Shown: one piece after another, positions 1 through 7,119 of the stretch
Numbering within the stretch: the first letter of the stretch is position 1
Layout of the letters: each line of letters starts with the position of its first letter
Assembly: GCA_017619985.1 (NCBI GenBank)
Contig: JAFZRG010000109.1
Coordinates: 1 to 9,280, forward strand
DNA length: 9,280 bases
Source: Bacillota bacterium
GTDB lineage: Bacteria; Bacillota; Clostridia; Peptostreptococcales; Anaerovoracaceae
Direction of reading: 5' to 3'
Notes under the pieces: generated by a model
What the model was told of the DNA's origin: nothing
What the model saw: only the letters and a program-made list of their open reading frames with translations
Database searches by the model: none
Made by a program: the position numbers and the translations under genes

Positions 1-471
1 AAGGAAGAAATCATGAACGTGGCGCCCGAACAGGGGAAGAACGTCTATCTCAATCTCGGCAAGCACTATCAGATGATGAAGAAGTGCTGGCAGACGCCGA
101 ACACGCCGAACGTGACCCTGTTCTGGGCCCTGGACGCGGCGCTCGACTGGACGCTCGAAAAGGAAGGCCTGGAAGGCCGCATCGCGCGCTACAAGGAGTG
201 CGCGAAGATGCTGCGCGACGGCATGAAGGAGATGGGACTGAAGTTCCTGCTGCCCGAAGAACAGATGGCGAACACGGTCACGAGCGTATTCCTGCCGGAA
301 GGCAAGCCGGTCGAACCGTTCATCGCGGCCATGGCTGCGGACGGCTATACCGTCTATCCCGGCAAGGGCAAGTTCCTCGAGATGAACATGTTCCAGGTCG
401 CGAACATGGGCGCCATCTATCCGGATGACTGCCGCGAATTCCTGGAAGTCCTGAAAAAGAACATCCAGTAA
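1..471 (+). CDS. Class V PLP aminotransferase, C-terminal part (5' end outside window)
   Basis: The reading frame is open from base 1, so this is the last ~156 residues of a longer enzyme; class V aminotransferases are usually 350-400 aa. The piece resembles the small-domain half of the alanine-glyoxylate / serine-pyruvate / 2-aminoethylphosphonate transaminase group: a TPNTPNV segment near its start, long helices (ALDAALDWTLEKEGLEGR, RYKECAKMLRDGM), and the closing block PGKGKF...MFQVANMGAIYPDD. In relatives that block reads FRIGxxG, and its Arg binds the substrate carboxylate. Here the aligned residue is Gln, which suggests a different amino donor or acceptor. The PLP-lysine would lie upstream of the window. 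The stop is followed 20 bases later by the FGGY kinase start, so the two are very likely co-transcribed. The family call is fairly sure; the substrate is unknown. Confidence 0.8.
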   Translation, partial: KEEIMNVAPEQGKNVYLNLGKHYQMMKKCWQTPNTPNVTLFWALDAALDWTLEKEGLEGRIARYKECAKMLRDGMKEMGLKFLLPEEQMANTVTSVFLPEGKPVEPFIAAMAADGYTVYPGKGKFLEMNMFQVANMGAIYPDDCREFLEVLKKNIQ

Positions 472-491
472 GCGGCCGGAGGACCGCCGCC

Positions 492-1982
492 ATGAAGCGA
501 TATTATCTCGGCATCGATAACGGCACCACCGGCACGACCGCGCTGCTCCTGGATGAGAATTGGGAGCAGGCCGGCCGCGGCTACTGCCCGCTGACCCAGG
601 TCTATCCTGCGGACGGCTGGGTGGAGCAGGACGCGGAGGAGATCTGGCGCAGCGTGCTCGCGGCTGTGGAAGCTGCCTGCAGAGACGCAGGCGCGCAGCC
701 GCAGCAGATCGCCTGCCTCGGGCTCGACAACGTCGGCGAAACCGTCGTTCTGTGGGACAGGCGGAGCGGAAAGCCGCTCTGCAACGCGATCGTGTGGCAG
801 GATCGCCGCACGGCGAAAACGTGCGATGCCATGAAGGAAGAGCATGGCGATTTTGTGATGAAGAGGGCCGGTGTGCACATCGACCCTTATTTTTCTGCCA
901 CGAAGATCCGCTGGATGCTGGATCACGTCGACGGTGCGCGGGAGAAACTGGTCGCCGGAGACCTGCTGGCCGGCACCATGGACGCCTGGCTCTTCTGGAA
1001 CATGACCCGCGGAGCGCTGTTCGCCACGGACTTTTCCACGGCGAGCCGCACGCTGCTGATGAATCTGCACACAGGGCAGTGGGACGATGGTCTGCTGGAC
1101 CTGTTCGGCGTACCGAAGCCCATCCTGCCTGAGATCCGCGGCAGCGCAGGACTTTACGGCTATACCGACCCGGACGTGTTCCTGGGCGTCCGCATCCCCA
1201 TCGCGGGCGGCATCGTGGACCAGCAGGCTGCGCTGTTCGGTCATGCCTGCTTTACGCCCGGCATGGCGAAATGCACGTACGGCACGGGGTGCTTTCTGCT
1301 GATGAACACGGGCAGCACACCGATCGCTTCTCCTCACGGCCTGCTCACCACGGCTGCCTGGCAGCTGGACGGCAAAAAGATTTACGCCCTGGACGGCGGG
1401 GTCTACGTGGCGGGAGCAGCGATCCAATGGCTGAGAGATAAACTGAAGATCATAGAGAATACTGCCCAGACCGAACAGATGGCCGTCGAGGCAGGCAGCA
1501 GCGGCGGCGTGTATTTCGTGCCGGCGTTTTCCGGCCTCGCCGCGCCGCACTGGGATTCCTACGCGCGGGGAACGATGGTGGGCATCACCGGAGCCACCAC
1601 GCGCGAACACATCGTGCGGGCAGCGCTCGAAGCATCTGCCTACCAGGTGAAGGACATTTTGGACGCCATGAACGCGGACACAGGGCTTGCGGTCCCAAGG
1701 CTGCGCGTCGACGGAGGTTCCGTCGTCAACCGCTTCCTGATGCAGTTCCAGGCGGATCTGCTGGGCATCCCCATCGACGTGCCGCAGATCACGGAAGTCT
1801 CGGCGCTCGGTGCAGCGTATCTCGGGGCTGTTGGGGCGGGTCACGCGGAACCGGCAGACATTGCGGCGAACTGGAAACTCGCCCGGACGTACGAACCCGC
1901 CATGAGCGAAGACGAAAGAAAGACCCTGATGCACAAGTGGCACCGGGCCGTGGAACGCGCGAAGGACTGGATCGAAGAATAG
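492..1982 (+). CDS. Glycerol-kinase-like FGGY carbohydrate kinase
   Basis: Full-length 496-aa FGGY kinase, the usual length for glycerol kinase, which makes sn-glycerol 3-phosphate from glycerol and ATP. Visible landmarks: the N-terminal phosphate loop GIDNGTTGTT (7-16), NAIVWQDRRT (98-107), DPYFSATK (131-138), the catalytic Asp in IVDQQAALFG (Asp243), TYGTGCFLLMN (262-272), GAAIQWLRD (308-316) and RVDGGSVVNRFLMQFQADLLG (405-425). Against my recollection of E. coli GlpK, the glycerol contacts Glu84, Tyr135, Asp245, Gln246 and Phe270 are kept, but Arg83 aligns with Gly82. The E. coli fructose-bisphosphate loop (GGKGGTR) and the Gram-positive HPr-phosphorylated His region are also not conserved (DPDVFLGVR instead). 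It may therefore act on another polyol or ketose. The start is set by GGAGGA at 478-483, eight bases before ATG. The TAG stop overlaps the next gene's Shine-Dalgarno. FGGY family is certain; glycerol as substrate is doubtful. Confidence 0.88.
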   Translation: MKRYYLGIDNGTTGTTALLLDENWEQAGRGYCPLTQVYPADGWVEQDAEEIWRSVLAAVEAACRDAGAQPQQIACLGLDNVGETVVLWDRRSGKPLCNAIVWQDRRTAKTCDAMKEEHGDFVMKRAGVHIDPYFSATKIRWMLDHVDGAREKLVAGDLLAGTMDAWLFWNMTRGALFATDFSTASRTLLMNLHTGQWDDGLLDLFGVPKPILPEIRGSAGLYGYTDPDVFLGVRIPIAGGIVDQQAALFGHACFTPGMAKCTYGTGCFLLMNTGSTPIASPHGLLTTAAWQLDGKKIYALDGGVYVAGAAIQWLRDKLKIIENTAQTEQMAVEAGSSGGVYFVPAFSGLAAPHWDSYARGTMVGITGATTREHIVRAALEASAYQVKDILDAMNADTGLAVPRLRVDGGSVVNRFLMQFQADLLGIPIDVPQITEVSALGAAYLGAVGAGHAEPADIAANWKLARTYEPAMSEDERKTLMHKWHRAVERAKDWIEE

Positions 1983-1993
1983 GAGGCTGCGCG

Positions 1994-2599
1994 ATGGATC
2001 TGGAAAAAACGATCAGGAACCTGCAAAGAAACGAGTGGGAAGTCAGTTATTTTGAAACGGCGGCAGAAGCTTCCGCATATCTGGACAGCAAGATCGACGG
2101 CAGGACCGTCGGCTTCGGCGATTCCGAGACCCTGCGCACGATGGGCGTGCCCGAGATGCTGGCGAAGCACAACACGGTCTACTGTCCGATCGGCATCCAT
2201 GACGACGAGGAGTTCGCCAAAGTGACCCGCCAGTGCCTGTCGACGGACATCTTCCTGACCTCCGTAAACGCGATCGCCGAGACCGGCCAGATGGTGAACA
2301 TCGACGGTACCGGAAACCGCGTGGCGGGCTCCATTTTCGGTCATGAGAAGGTCTACATGGTGGCCGGGGTCAACAAGATCGCCCCGACGCTGGACGACGC
2401 GATCTGGCGCGTGCGCAATGTGGCCGCACCGAAGAACACGGCAAAGTTCGGCTACAAGACGCCTTGCGCCATCAAGGGCGACAAGTGCTACGACTGCCAC
2501 GCCCCGCGCCGCATCTGCAATCTTCTGGCTGTCTACATGCAGAAGATGAACGGCATGGACGTGGAAGTCGTGCTGGTGGGCGAGGAACTGGGGTTCTGA
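1994..2599 (+). CDS. LUD-domain (DUF162/LutC-like) protein with four-cysteine motif
   Basis: A 201-aa protein of the LUD family, the fold shared with LutC/YkgG lactate-utilisation proteins and with NagB/RpiA/CoA-transferase-like enzymes. Family marks are VGFGDSETLRTMG (39-51), INxxAETGQMVNIDGTGNRVA-type core (94-111) and GVNKIAPTLDDAIWRVRN (125-142). A C-terminal cluster Cys158, Cys165, Cys168, Cys175 (CX6CX2CX6C) could bind a metal or Fe-S centre; this is inference. No signal peptide or membrane segment is visible, so it should be cytosolic. The exact reaction of stand-alone members is not established. An in-frame ATG at 1937 lies inside the kinase gene; ATG 1994 is preferred because AGGAGG (1981-1986) lies seven bases upstream. 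It is the last gene of the operon and ends only 12 bases from the convergent kinase-like gene, with no convincing terminator in the gap. Confidence 0.85.
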   Translation: MDLEKTIRNLQRNEWEVSYFETAAEASAYLDSKIDGRTVGFGDSETLRTMGVPEMLAKHNTVYCPIGIHDDEEFAKVTRQCLSTDIFLTSVNAIAETGQMVNIDGTGNRVAGSIFGHEKVYMVAGVNKIAPTLDDAIWRVRNVAAPKNTAKFGYKTPCAIKGDKCYDCHAPRRICNLLAVYMQKMNGMDVEVVLVGEELGF

Positions 2600-2611
2600 G
2601 CCCCTGCCTGA

Positions 2612-4873
2612 TCAGCTCAACACCGGGCCTTTCGGACCCTTGTCCGCTTCCTTCTTCTGGATCTTCAGCGCCTCTTCCTTCATCTTCTTGTTGAAGTCGA
2701 CGAGGTCGCCTTCATCGTGCTGCTTCAGGATCTCCTTCTGATGATCCGTCAGCGCTTCGATCTTATGCTTGGCCGTATAGGCCTTGACGCGCTTCGCGTA
2801 TTCGATGCGGTCCTTTTCGTACTGGTTTTTGCCCACCAGATCCTTCAGATCCGTGACGCCTCTTTCCTTCATCTTCTTGGCGAGGTAGATGTCCGCGGAG
2901 CTGTCCAGCTCGGACCACAGGTGCTGCGTCTTCATGTACTGCTGCGTCGTGAGGATCTGATCTTCGCGATCCTTGCGGTAGGCGCCTTCGTTGTACTTGT
3001 TCAGCTCCTTCATGTTCTTCACCATGTTGGCGAACTGTTCGGAGCCGCCGTGGCTGCTGTTCGTCAGGTCGTCCACGCTGGCAACGGTCTTGTTTCCGTT
3101 GTAAAGGGCGATGTTGCTGACGAATTGGCGGGTCGAGCCGATCTTTTTCCTGACGTTGGACCAGAGCAGGTCGCGCTCCGTGGCGTCGAAATCCTTCAGT
3201 TGGAGAGACGTTGCCTCTTTCTTTTCGAGGAGGCCCTTCTTATATTTCTGGACCTTGTTCATCACGGTGGCCACTTCGTTGATCGTCGAGGTCGCTTCCT
3301 TCGACGAATCGCGGCGCAGATAGCTGATGTCGAGGCGGCGGAACTGGTTGTCCGGCAGGATGTACAGATGCTTCTTGTCGATCTTCTTGTTCTTGCTGTT
3401 GTAGTGCTTTTCGCTTTCCAGGATCGCTTCCTTGGTGTTGTTCAGACGGTCGACAGCCGCGTCCAGCTCTTCCTCCGAGAGCCCGCGTCCGCGCAGCGAG
3501 AACTTCAGCATGGCAGGGTCCGTATTCTTGATCCGCTCCGCCATGGACTTGCTCATGATGCGCATGTTGGCCGGGGCAGTCATCAGGTCGTTCAGGTCCA
3601 TCTTCTTCGGGCTGAACCGGGAGAAGGACGAATCGTTGTCGATGCCCTGGACGCCGATGACGTGGCCGTCCTTATCCAGCTCGAACACCACGTTGCCGGC
3701 GTGGCGGTCGATATTGCCGCAGATATAGTCTACCACCTGCAGGTCGCACAGCTGGCGCAGGCCTTCCTTGCCCGGGCCGTCGAACGGTTTATCGGCCACC
3801 TTCAGCGCGTTGTCGTTGGTCCCGTGGGCCAGGTCCGTGCCGTTGGCGACGTCCATGAACGTGCCTTCGAGAACGTTGCCGTTGCTGTCCCGGAACTTCA
3901 TGTTGCGGGAACGGGCGATCAGGTTGGGGACGCCGAGGAGATCTGCGACGGCGCTCATGGCGCTGTTGCGCTGGTCGACGCGCTCGCCTTCCTTCATGTC
4001 CATCATCAGATTGAGCGTGACCGCCGGAACGTCCGCGATCTTCTGCAGTTCCTCGGTGAAGGCGTTCAGCCCACTGTTCCCGAACTTGTCGCTCAGCTCG
4101 TACGACGTCATGTCGAACACTTTGCCCAGGTGAAGCTTCAGCGCGTTCGGCTGGCCTCCGCTGCTCTTGCGGATCAGGTCCGCGATCAGGAATTCGTCGG
4201 AATACTTCGCAACGTTCGGTTCTTTCTTCAACCGCGCTTCGCGGTATTTCTTCAGGAAATCATTGAAAAATTCAGGCTCGTCCGCGGTCCGCTTGACCCG
4301 TTCCAGCAGCCTGTTGAAAGCAGGCTTGACGCTGAACGTGTTGGCCTTTGTAAAGAAGCCTTTGATCTTCTTGCCCTTGGCGTCCTGGATCGTCATGGGG
4401 ATGCGCTCCGACTGGGCGCCAGACATCTTCTCGAAGTCCTTGCTGCCGATGTCGACGGTCGCGGTGCGGGCGTCCTCCTGCAGCTCTGGCAGGGACTTCT
4501 TCTGCGACGCTTCCGGATCGTACTGCTGCAGAAGGTTCATGTCGCGGCTCATCATGCCCTGGACCTTGCGGACCGTTTCGATGGTGTCGTTGACCTTTTC
4601 TCCCTGGGCGTCTTTTGCATTCTTCAGCAGGGCCTCGCCGGCCATTGCGGCGACTGCGATCGCATCCTGCAGCTCCTTTTTGCCGGCTGCATCGATCTGT
4701 TTCGCCACACCCCATTGGTCGAGTTCGCTGTAGGCGTCCATCTTCTTGTCCAGTTCTTCCATGGCCTTGGCATAGGCTTCGTAACCGGGGATGGTCTTGT
4801 CGACGTTTTCCCGGAGCTCCTTCTGCAAACGCCGTCTTTCGTCGTATTCGGGCAGATTATAGTATTTAGGCAT
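2612..4873 (-). CDS. Large protein with PI3/PI4-kinase/HipA-like catalytic core, unknown function
   Basis: A 753-aa, strongly charged, Lys/Glu-rich soluble protein with no signal peptide or membrane segment. Residues 1-140 are mostly predicted helix. Residues ~155-179 (SERIPMTIQDAKGKKIKGFFTKANT) look like a kinase N-lobe strand pair with a candidate ATP-binding Lys (171 or 176). Residues ~300-347 (SAVADLLGVPNLIAR...GNVLEGTFMDVANGTDL) match the second N-lobe part of PI4K/HipA-like kinases. The catalytic loop is VDYICGNIDRHAGN (381-394: Asp389, His391, Asn394) and the metal-binding Asp lies in GIDNDSSF (410-417). About 330 helical residues follow, with SSHGG at 607-610 resembling the repeat motif of the divergent neighbour, and a KGPKGP tail. 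AAGGAGG (minus strand, 4881-4887) lies seven bases before ATG. The kinase fold is well supported; whether it phosphorylates lipid, protein or a small molecule is unknown. HipA itself is much shorter and has a HipB partner, which is absent here. Confidence 0.75.
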   Translation of the reverse strand: MPKYYNLPEYDERRRLQKELRENVDKTIPGYEAYAKAMEELDKKMDAYSELDQWGVAKQIDAAGKKELQDAIAVAAMAGEALLKNAKDAQGEKVNDTIETVRKVQGMMSRDMNLLQQYDPEASQKKSLPELQEDARTATVDIGSKDFEKMSGAQSERIPMTIQDAKGKKIKGFFTKANTFSVKPAFNRLLERVKRTADEPEFFNDFLKKYREARLKKEPNVAKYSDEFLIADLIRKSSGGQPNALKLHLGKVFDMTSYELSDKFGNSGLNAFTEELQKIADVPAVTLNLMMDMKEGERVDQRNSAMSAVADLLGVPNLIARSRNMKFRDSNGNVLEGTFMDVANGTDLAHGTNDNALKVADKPFDGPGKEGLRQLCDLQVVDYICGNIDRHAGNVVFELDKDGHVIGVQGIDNDSSFSRFSPKKMDLNDLMTAPANMRIMSKSMAERIKNTDPAMLKFSLRGRGLSEEELDAAVDRLNNTKEAILESEKHYNSKNKKIDKKHLYILPDNQFRRLDISYLRRDSSKEATSTINEVATVMNKVQKYKKGLLEKKEATSLQLKDFDATERDLLWSNVRKKIGSTRQFVSNIALYNGNKTVASVDDLTNSSHGGSEQFANMVKNMKELNKYNEGAYRKDREDQILTTQQYMKTQHLWSELDSSADIYLAKKMKERGVTDLKDLVGKNQYEKDRIEYAKRVKAYTAKHKIEALTDHQKEILKQHDEGDLVDFNKKMKEEALKIQKKEADKGPKGPVLS

Positions 4874-4907
4874 ATGTGACCCTCCTTATTTTCCGTTTGT
4901 CGTATCC

Positions 4908-4940
4908 AGTATATCCCGTCAAGTCCAACAGATGTCCAAC
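4908..4940 (-). promoter_or_regulatory. Promoter of the kinase-like gene with tandem GTTGGAC activator box
   Basis: Read on the minus strand, two GTTGGAC heptamers (4940-4934 and 4929-4923) lie 11 bp apart, followed after 9 bases by TATACT (4913-4908), a good -10 hexamer. The only -35-like hexamer, TTGGAC inside the heptamers, is spaced 9 or 20 bases from the -10, which is wrong for factor-independent sigma-A recognition. An activator bound to the tandem repeats is therefore likely. The predicted start near 4901 gives a leader of about 28 bases. Confidence 0.6.
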
Positions 4941-4981
4941 ATAAAAAGAAAAATATAGTTTTCGTTGGACATTTGTTGGAC
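4923..4981. promoter_or_regulatory. Symmetrical divergent operator: four GTCCAAC/GTTGGAC heptamers
   Basis: GTCCAAC occurs at 4923-4929 and 4934-4940, and its reverse complement GTTGGAC at 4964-4970 and 4975-4981. Each pair has an 11-bp period (7-bp site, 4-bp spacer). The two blocks form an 18-bp inverted repeat (4923-4940 against 4964-4981) with one mismatch, separated by 23 AT-rich bases. The site lies between two divergent genes and is symmetrical with respect to both -10 elements. The 7+4 layout ending about 10 bp before the -10 matches PhoB/OmpR-family boxes; the actual regulator is not in the window. Confidence 0.8.
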
Positions 4982-4996
4982 AGGTCAACGTAGAAT
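4964..4996 (+). promoter_or_regulatory. Promoter of the 666-aa repeat protein with tandem GTTGGAC activator box
   Basis: GTTGGAC at 4964-4970 and 4975-4981 is followed after 9 bases by TAGAAT (4991-4996) as the -10. This is the mirror image of the opposite promoter, with the same 9- and 20-base distances. The predicted start near 5003 leaves a leader of about 35 bases ending in AGGAGGA (5027-5033) before ATG 5038. Confidence 0.6.
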
Positions 4997-5037
4997 AAAG
5001 ACAAGAACAGAACTTACAGATCAGACAGGAGGATATC

Positions 5038-7038
5038 ATGCCGCGCAAACTGAGTGAGATCAAAGAATTCGTATCGAAGAAAAGTCTGGAGAACATACAG
5101 GAAAACCCCGCACAGAACTCCGTTCTGGGCAACGTGCAGAAACTGCACGACTTGCTGGAAGGGGAGAACGATTTCGAACTGAGAACGCTGCGGGAGCAGC
5201 TGAACACCATAGTAGGCGCCTATAAGGGCGAAGTCAGCGAAGAAGAAGGCGACAAAGCCATCGAGTTCCTGCATCCTGTGCTGGAGCTGGCCTACATGAC
5301 AAAGGTCGGAAACAGCGCCATGAGGCTGCAGGACGAGAAGAAGCGCGAAGAGCTCAAGACCCTGATCGAGTACGTGAGCGGAGGTCTTAAAGCCGCCGAC
5401 AACCTGAAGTTCGAGAGCAAGATCGCGCTGAGCGACGAGCAGAAGGCCAATCTGGACCACATGGAGCAGACCGGCAAGGCTGAGGTGCGCAATGAGAAGC
5501 GGGAAGCGGAAGCGCAGGCCCGCCGGGACGCCGTGGCAGGCAAGAGCGGCCTGAACGTGCTGGACGAATACAGAGCTAAGATCGGCGCTCTGCCCAAGAG
5601 CTTCCGGGGCGCAGGCGCAGACATCAAGGAAGCGGCTGCGCGTCAGCAGCTGAAGGGTCTCTGCTTCGACATCATGTCCACGAGACGGGCGATCGAGGCA
5701 AAGAGAAACGATAAGAGCGGTCTGTCGAAGGCCTCTGTGAACGCGGATCTGCAGCATTCGATCAAGCAGGATATGCTCAAGAGCAAGGCGATGGAAAGCT
5801 TCCTGAACAGCATGTCGTATAAAGATCTGAGAGATCTCGCATACAGCGGTCACGGCGGCGCTATGGAAGAAAAGTTCGCCGATTATCTCAGAAAAGGAGC
5901 AGAAGCCATCCCCGAGGACGCGCCGCAGCAGTACATGCCGACGGCGAAGGACCGTATCGATGCGCTGAAGGTCAAGATGGACACCGTCGGCTTCCGGAAG
6001 CAGTCGACTCCTGCCGAGCAGCGCAAGCTCTATATCGAGCTGATGGCGACCCGCGCGGCAGTCGGTTCCAAGCGGGGCATGAAATCTTCCCTCAATCCCG
6101 TCGTGAACCCGCAGATCCTGGAGCAGGAGCGCAAAAAGTTCGCCAAGGAGCCTCTGTTCTCCGCGCTGGTTCGCGTGACGCAAATGGGCGAGAAGCAGCA
6201 GGCTGCCTGCGAAGCGGCGCTGAGCGGTCACGGCGGTGCACTGGAAGACCTAGTGCGTGTGGAACTGCGGAGAATGGCCCTTGAAAAGGACAGCGGCTAT
6301 AAGATGCAGGACGTCGACCCCCGTTACGCTCCCACGTTCGATCAGCGGCGGAACGATCTGCGCGGTCTGATCGACTCCGGGACACTGTCCGTGAAGGAAC
6401 AGTTCCGCGCGGAGGTGGAACGCGGCGTGCTGGAGCAGATGCAGGGTGAGCGCAAAGGCGATGAGCGGATCGGCAATATCGAGAGCGTCAACCGCCAGGT
6501 GGACACGAAGATTGCGCTCTACTCCAAGATCATGGACGAGAATTCCATGCGGGAATTCGTCGCCGACGCCAAAACGCACGGATACGAAGAGGCGACCTAC
6601 CGGTTCGACGCGGCTCATATGGGTCAGCTGAAGGCGATCCAGAAGGGCGAGGACCTCGAGAAGCAGTTGGCCGGCGAGCCTGAACTGGATGACCTGAAGA
6701 AGATCGCCGCCCAGAAGATGGTCCTGCTGAAGCACAAGACGCAGTTCCAGGCGGACAAGGACAACGACAAACTGTCGGCTGCGCTGGATAAGGAGCAGTT
6801 CGACAAAAACGTCGAGAAAATGATGAAGGATCACCTGTTCAAGGAAGTCTGCGACAAGCTCGGCCCGAACGGACTGAAGGCGCAGGCAAAGGGAGACGGC
6901 GAAAAGCTCGTCGAAAGCTACGCCCTTGCGAAAGCGGACAAGCTCGAGCCGTATAAGCCCGAAGCGCCTGCCGTTAAGAACGGCCCGCAGAAGGATGTGC
7001 AGAACAAAGGCCCGCAGGCGGGCGGTCCCCAGGCTTAA
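5038..7038 (+). CDS. Helical repeat protein with tandem SGHGG domains, unknown function
   Basis: A 666-aa, highly charged, almost wholly helical protein with no signal peptide, membrane segment or recognised catalytic motif. Residues 1-170 are helical. Residues ~176-302 and ~303-433 are two copies of one domain. Copy 1 has FDIMSTRRAIEAKR (210-223) then SGHGGAMEEKFADYLRK (270-286); copy 2 has IELMATRAAVGSKR (333-346) then SGHGGALEDLVRVELRR (396-412). The copies end in QQYMPT and PRYAPT. Residues ~434-640 are further coiled-coil-like helices, followed by a Gly/Pro/Gln-rich disordered tail with NKGPQAGGPQA. AGGAGGA at 5027-5033 sets the start. The gene is divergent from the kinase-like gene and shares its operator, a related SHGG segment and the KGP tail, so the two probably act together, perhaps as scaffold or substrate and kinase. 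I do not recognise the family, and no function is claimed. Confidence 0.78.
   Translation: MPRKLSEIKEFVSKKSLENIQENPAQNSVLGNVQKLHDLLEGENDFELRTLREQLNTIVGAYKGEVSEEEGDKAIEFLHPVLELAYMTKVGNSAMRLQDEKKREELKTLIEYVSGGLKAADNLKFESKIALSDEQKANLDHMEQTGKAEVRNEKREAEAQARRDAVAGKSGLNVLDEYRAKIGALPKSFRGAGADIKEAAARQQLKGLCFDIMSTRRAIEAKRNDKSGLSKASVNADLQHSIKQDMLKSKAMESFLNSMSYKDLRDLAYSGHGGAMEEKFADYLRKGAEAIPEDAPQQYMPTAKDRIDALKVKMDTVGFRKQSTPAEQRKLYIELMATRAAVGSKRGMKSSLNPVVNPQILEQERKKFAKEPLFSALVRVTQMGEKQQAACEAALSGHGGALEDLVRVELRRMALEKDSGYKMQDVDPRYAPTFDQRRNDLRGLIDSGTLSVKEQFRAEVERGVLEQMQGERKGDERIGNIESVNRQVDTKIALYSKIMDENSMREFVADAKTHGYEEATYRFDAAHMGQLKAIQKGEDLEKQLAGEPELDDLKKIAAQKMVLLKHKTQFQADKDNDKLSAALDKEQFDKNVEKMMKDHLFKEVCDKLGPNGLKAQAKGDGEKLVESYALAKADKLEPYKPEAPAVKNGPQKDVQNKGPQAGGPQA
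5563..6336 (+). repeat. Tandem duplicated domain within the 666-aa protein
   Basis: The two coding units are ~127 and ~131 codons long (boundary near 5943/5944). Matching anchors are 123-126 residues apart: STRRAIE against ATRAAVG, and SGHGGAMEE against SGHGGALED. The copies have diverged clearly at protein level, so the duplication is old and not a recent DNA repeat. A third, degenerate unit after residue 434 is possible but not convincing by eye. Confidence 0.7.
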
Positions 7039-7085
7039 CGACTTACGGCCTTGCGGCCGGTATGCGATCCGTCTGAAGAATAAGA

Positions 7086-7115
7086 AAAGACCCCGATCTG
7101 TCGATCGGGGTCTTT
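7086..7115. terminator. Bidirectional intrinsic terminator
   Basis: A 13-bp stem, AAAGACCCCGATC (7086-7098) with GATCGGGGTCTTT (7103-7115), closed by a TGTC loop. It lies about 50 bases after the stop of the 666-aa gene. The plus-strand side ends in a short TTT; the minus-strand side runs into TTTTCTTATTC, so it should also stop leftward transcription. A 3' fragment of tRNA-Lys abuts its right side. Confidence 0.85.
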
Positions 7116-7119
7116 CGGT

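Noticed and set aside
417..1943. 508-aa open frame on the - strand across the FGGY kinase
   Set aside because: Antisense shadow of a clear FGGY kinase in GC-rich DNA; Arg/His/Ala-rich with no recognisable domain.
1937..1993. Upstream ATG extending the LUD protein by 19 residues
   Set aside because: The extension lies inside the kinase gene and lacks family similarity; ATG 1994 has AGGAGG at ideal spacing.
2612..4873. HipA-type toxin of a HipBA module
   Set aside because: The kinase loop is similar, but the protein is far longer than HipA, and no small helix-turn-helix HipB gene precedes it.
2717..4879. 720-aa open frame on the + strand, fully antisense to the kinase-like gene
   Set aside because: It is a Leu/Val/Arg/His-rich shadow with no ribosome binding site or motif; the opposite strand has AAGGAGG, kinase motifs and normal composition.
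4923..4981. LytTR-type regulator box or plain hairpin terminator
   Set aside because: LytTR sites repeat at about 21-22 bp rather than 11, and the inverted repeat has no T-run and lies between divergent starts, so operator function fits better.
5014..6231. 405-aa open frame on the - strand across the repeat-protein gene
   Set aside because: Antisense shadow; no ribosome binding site or motif, and the + frame has a strong Shine-Dalgarno and an internal protein repeat.
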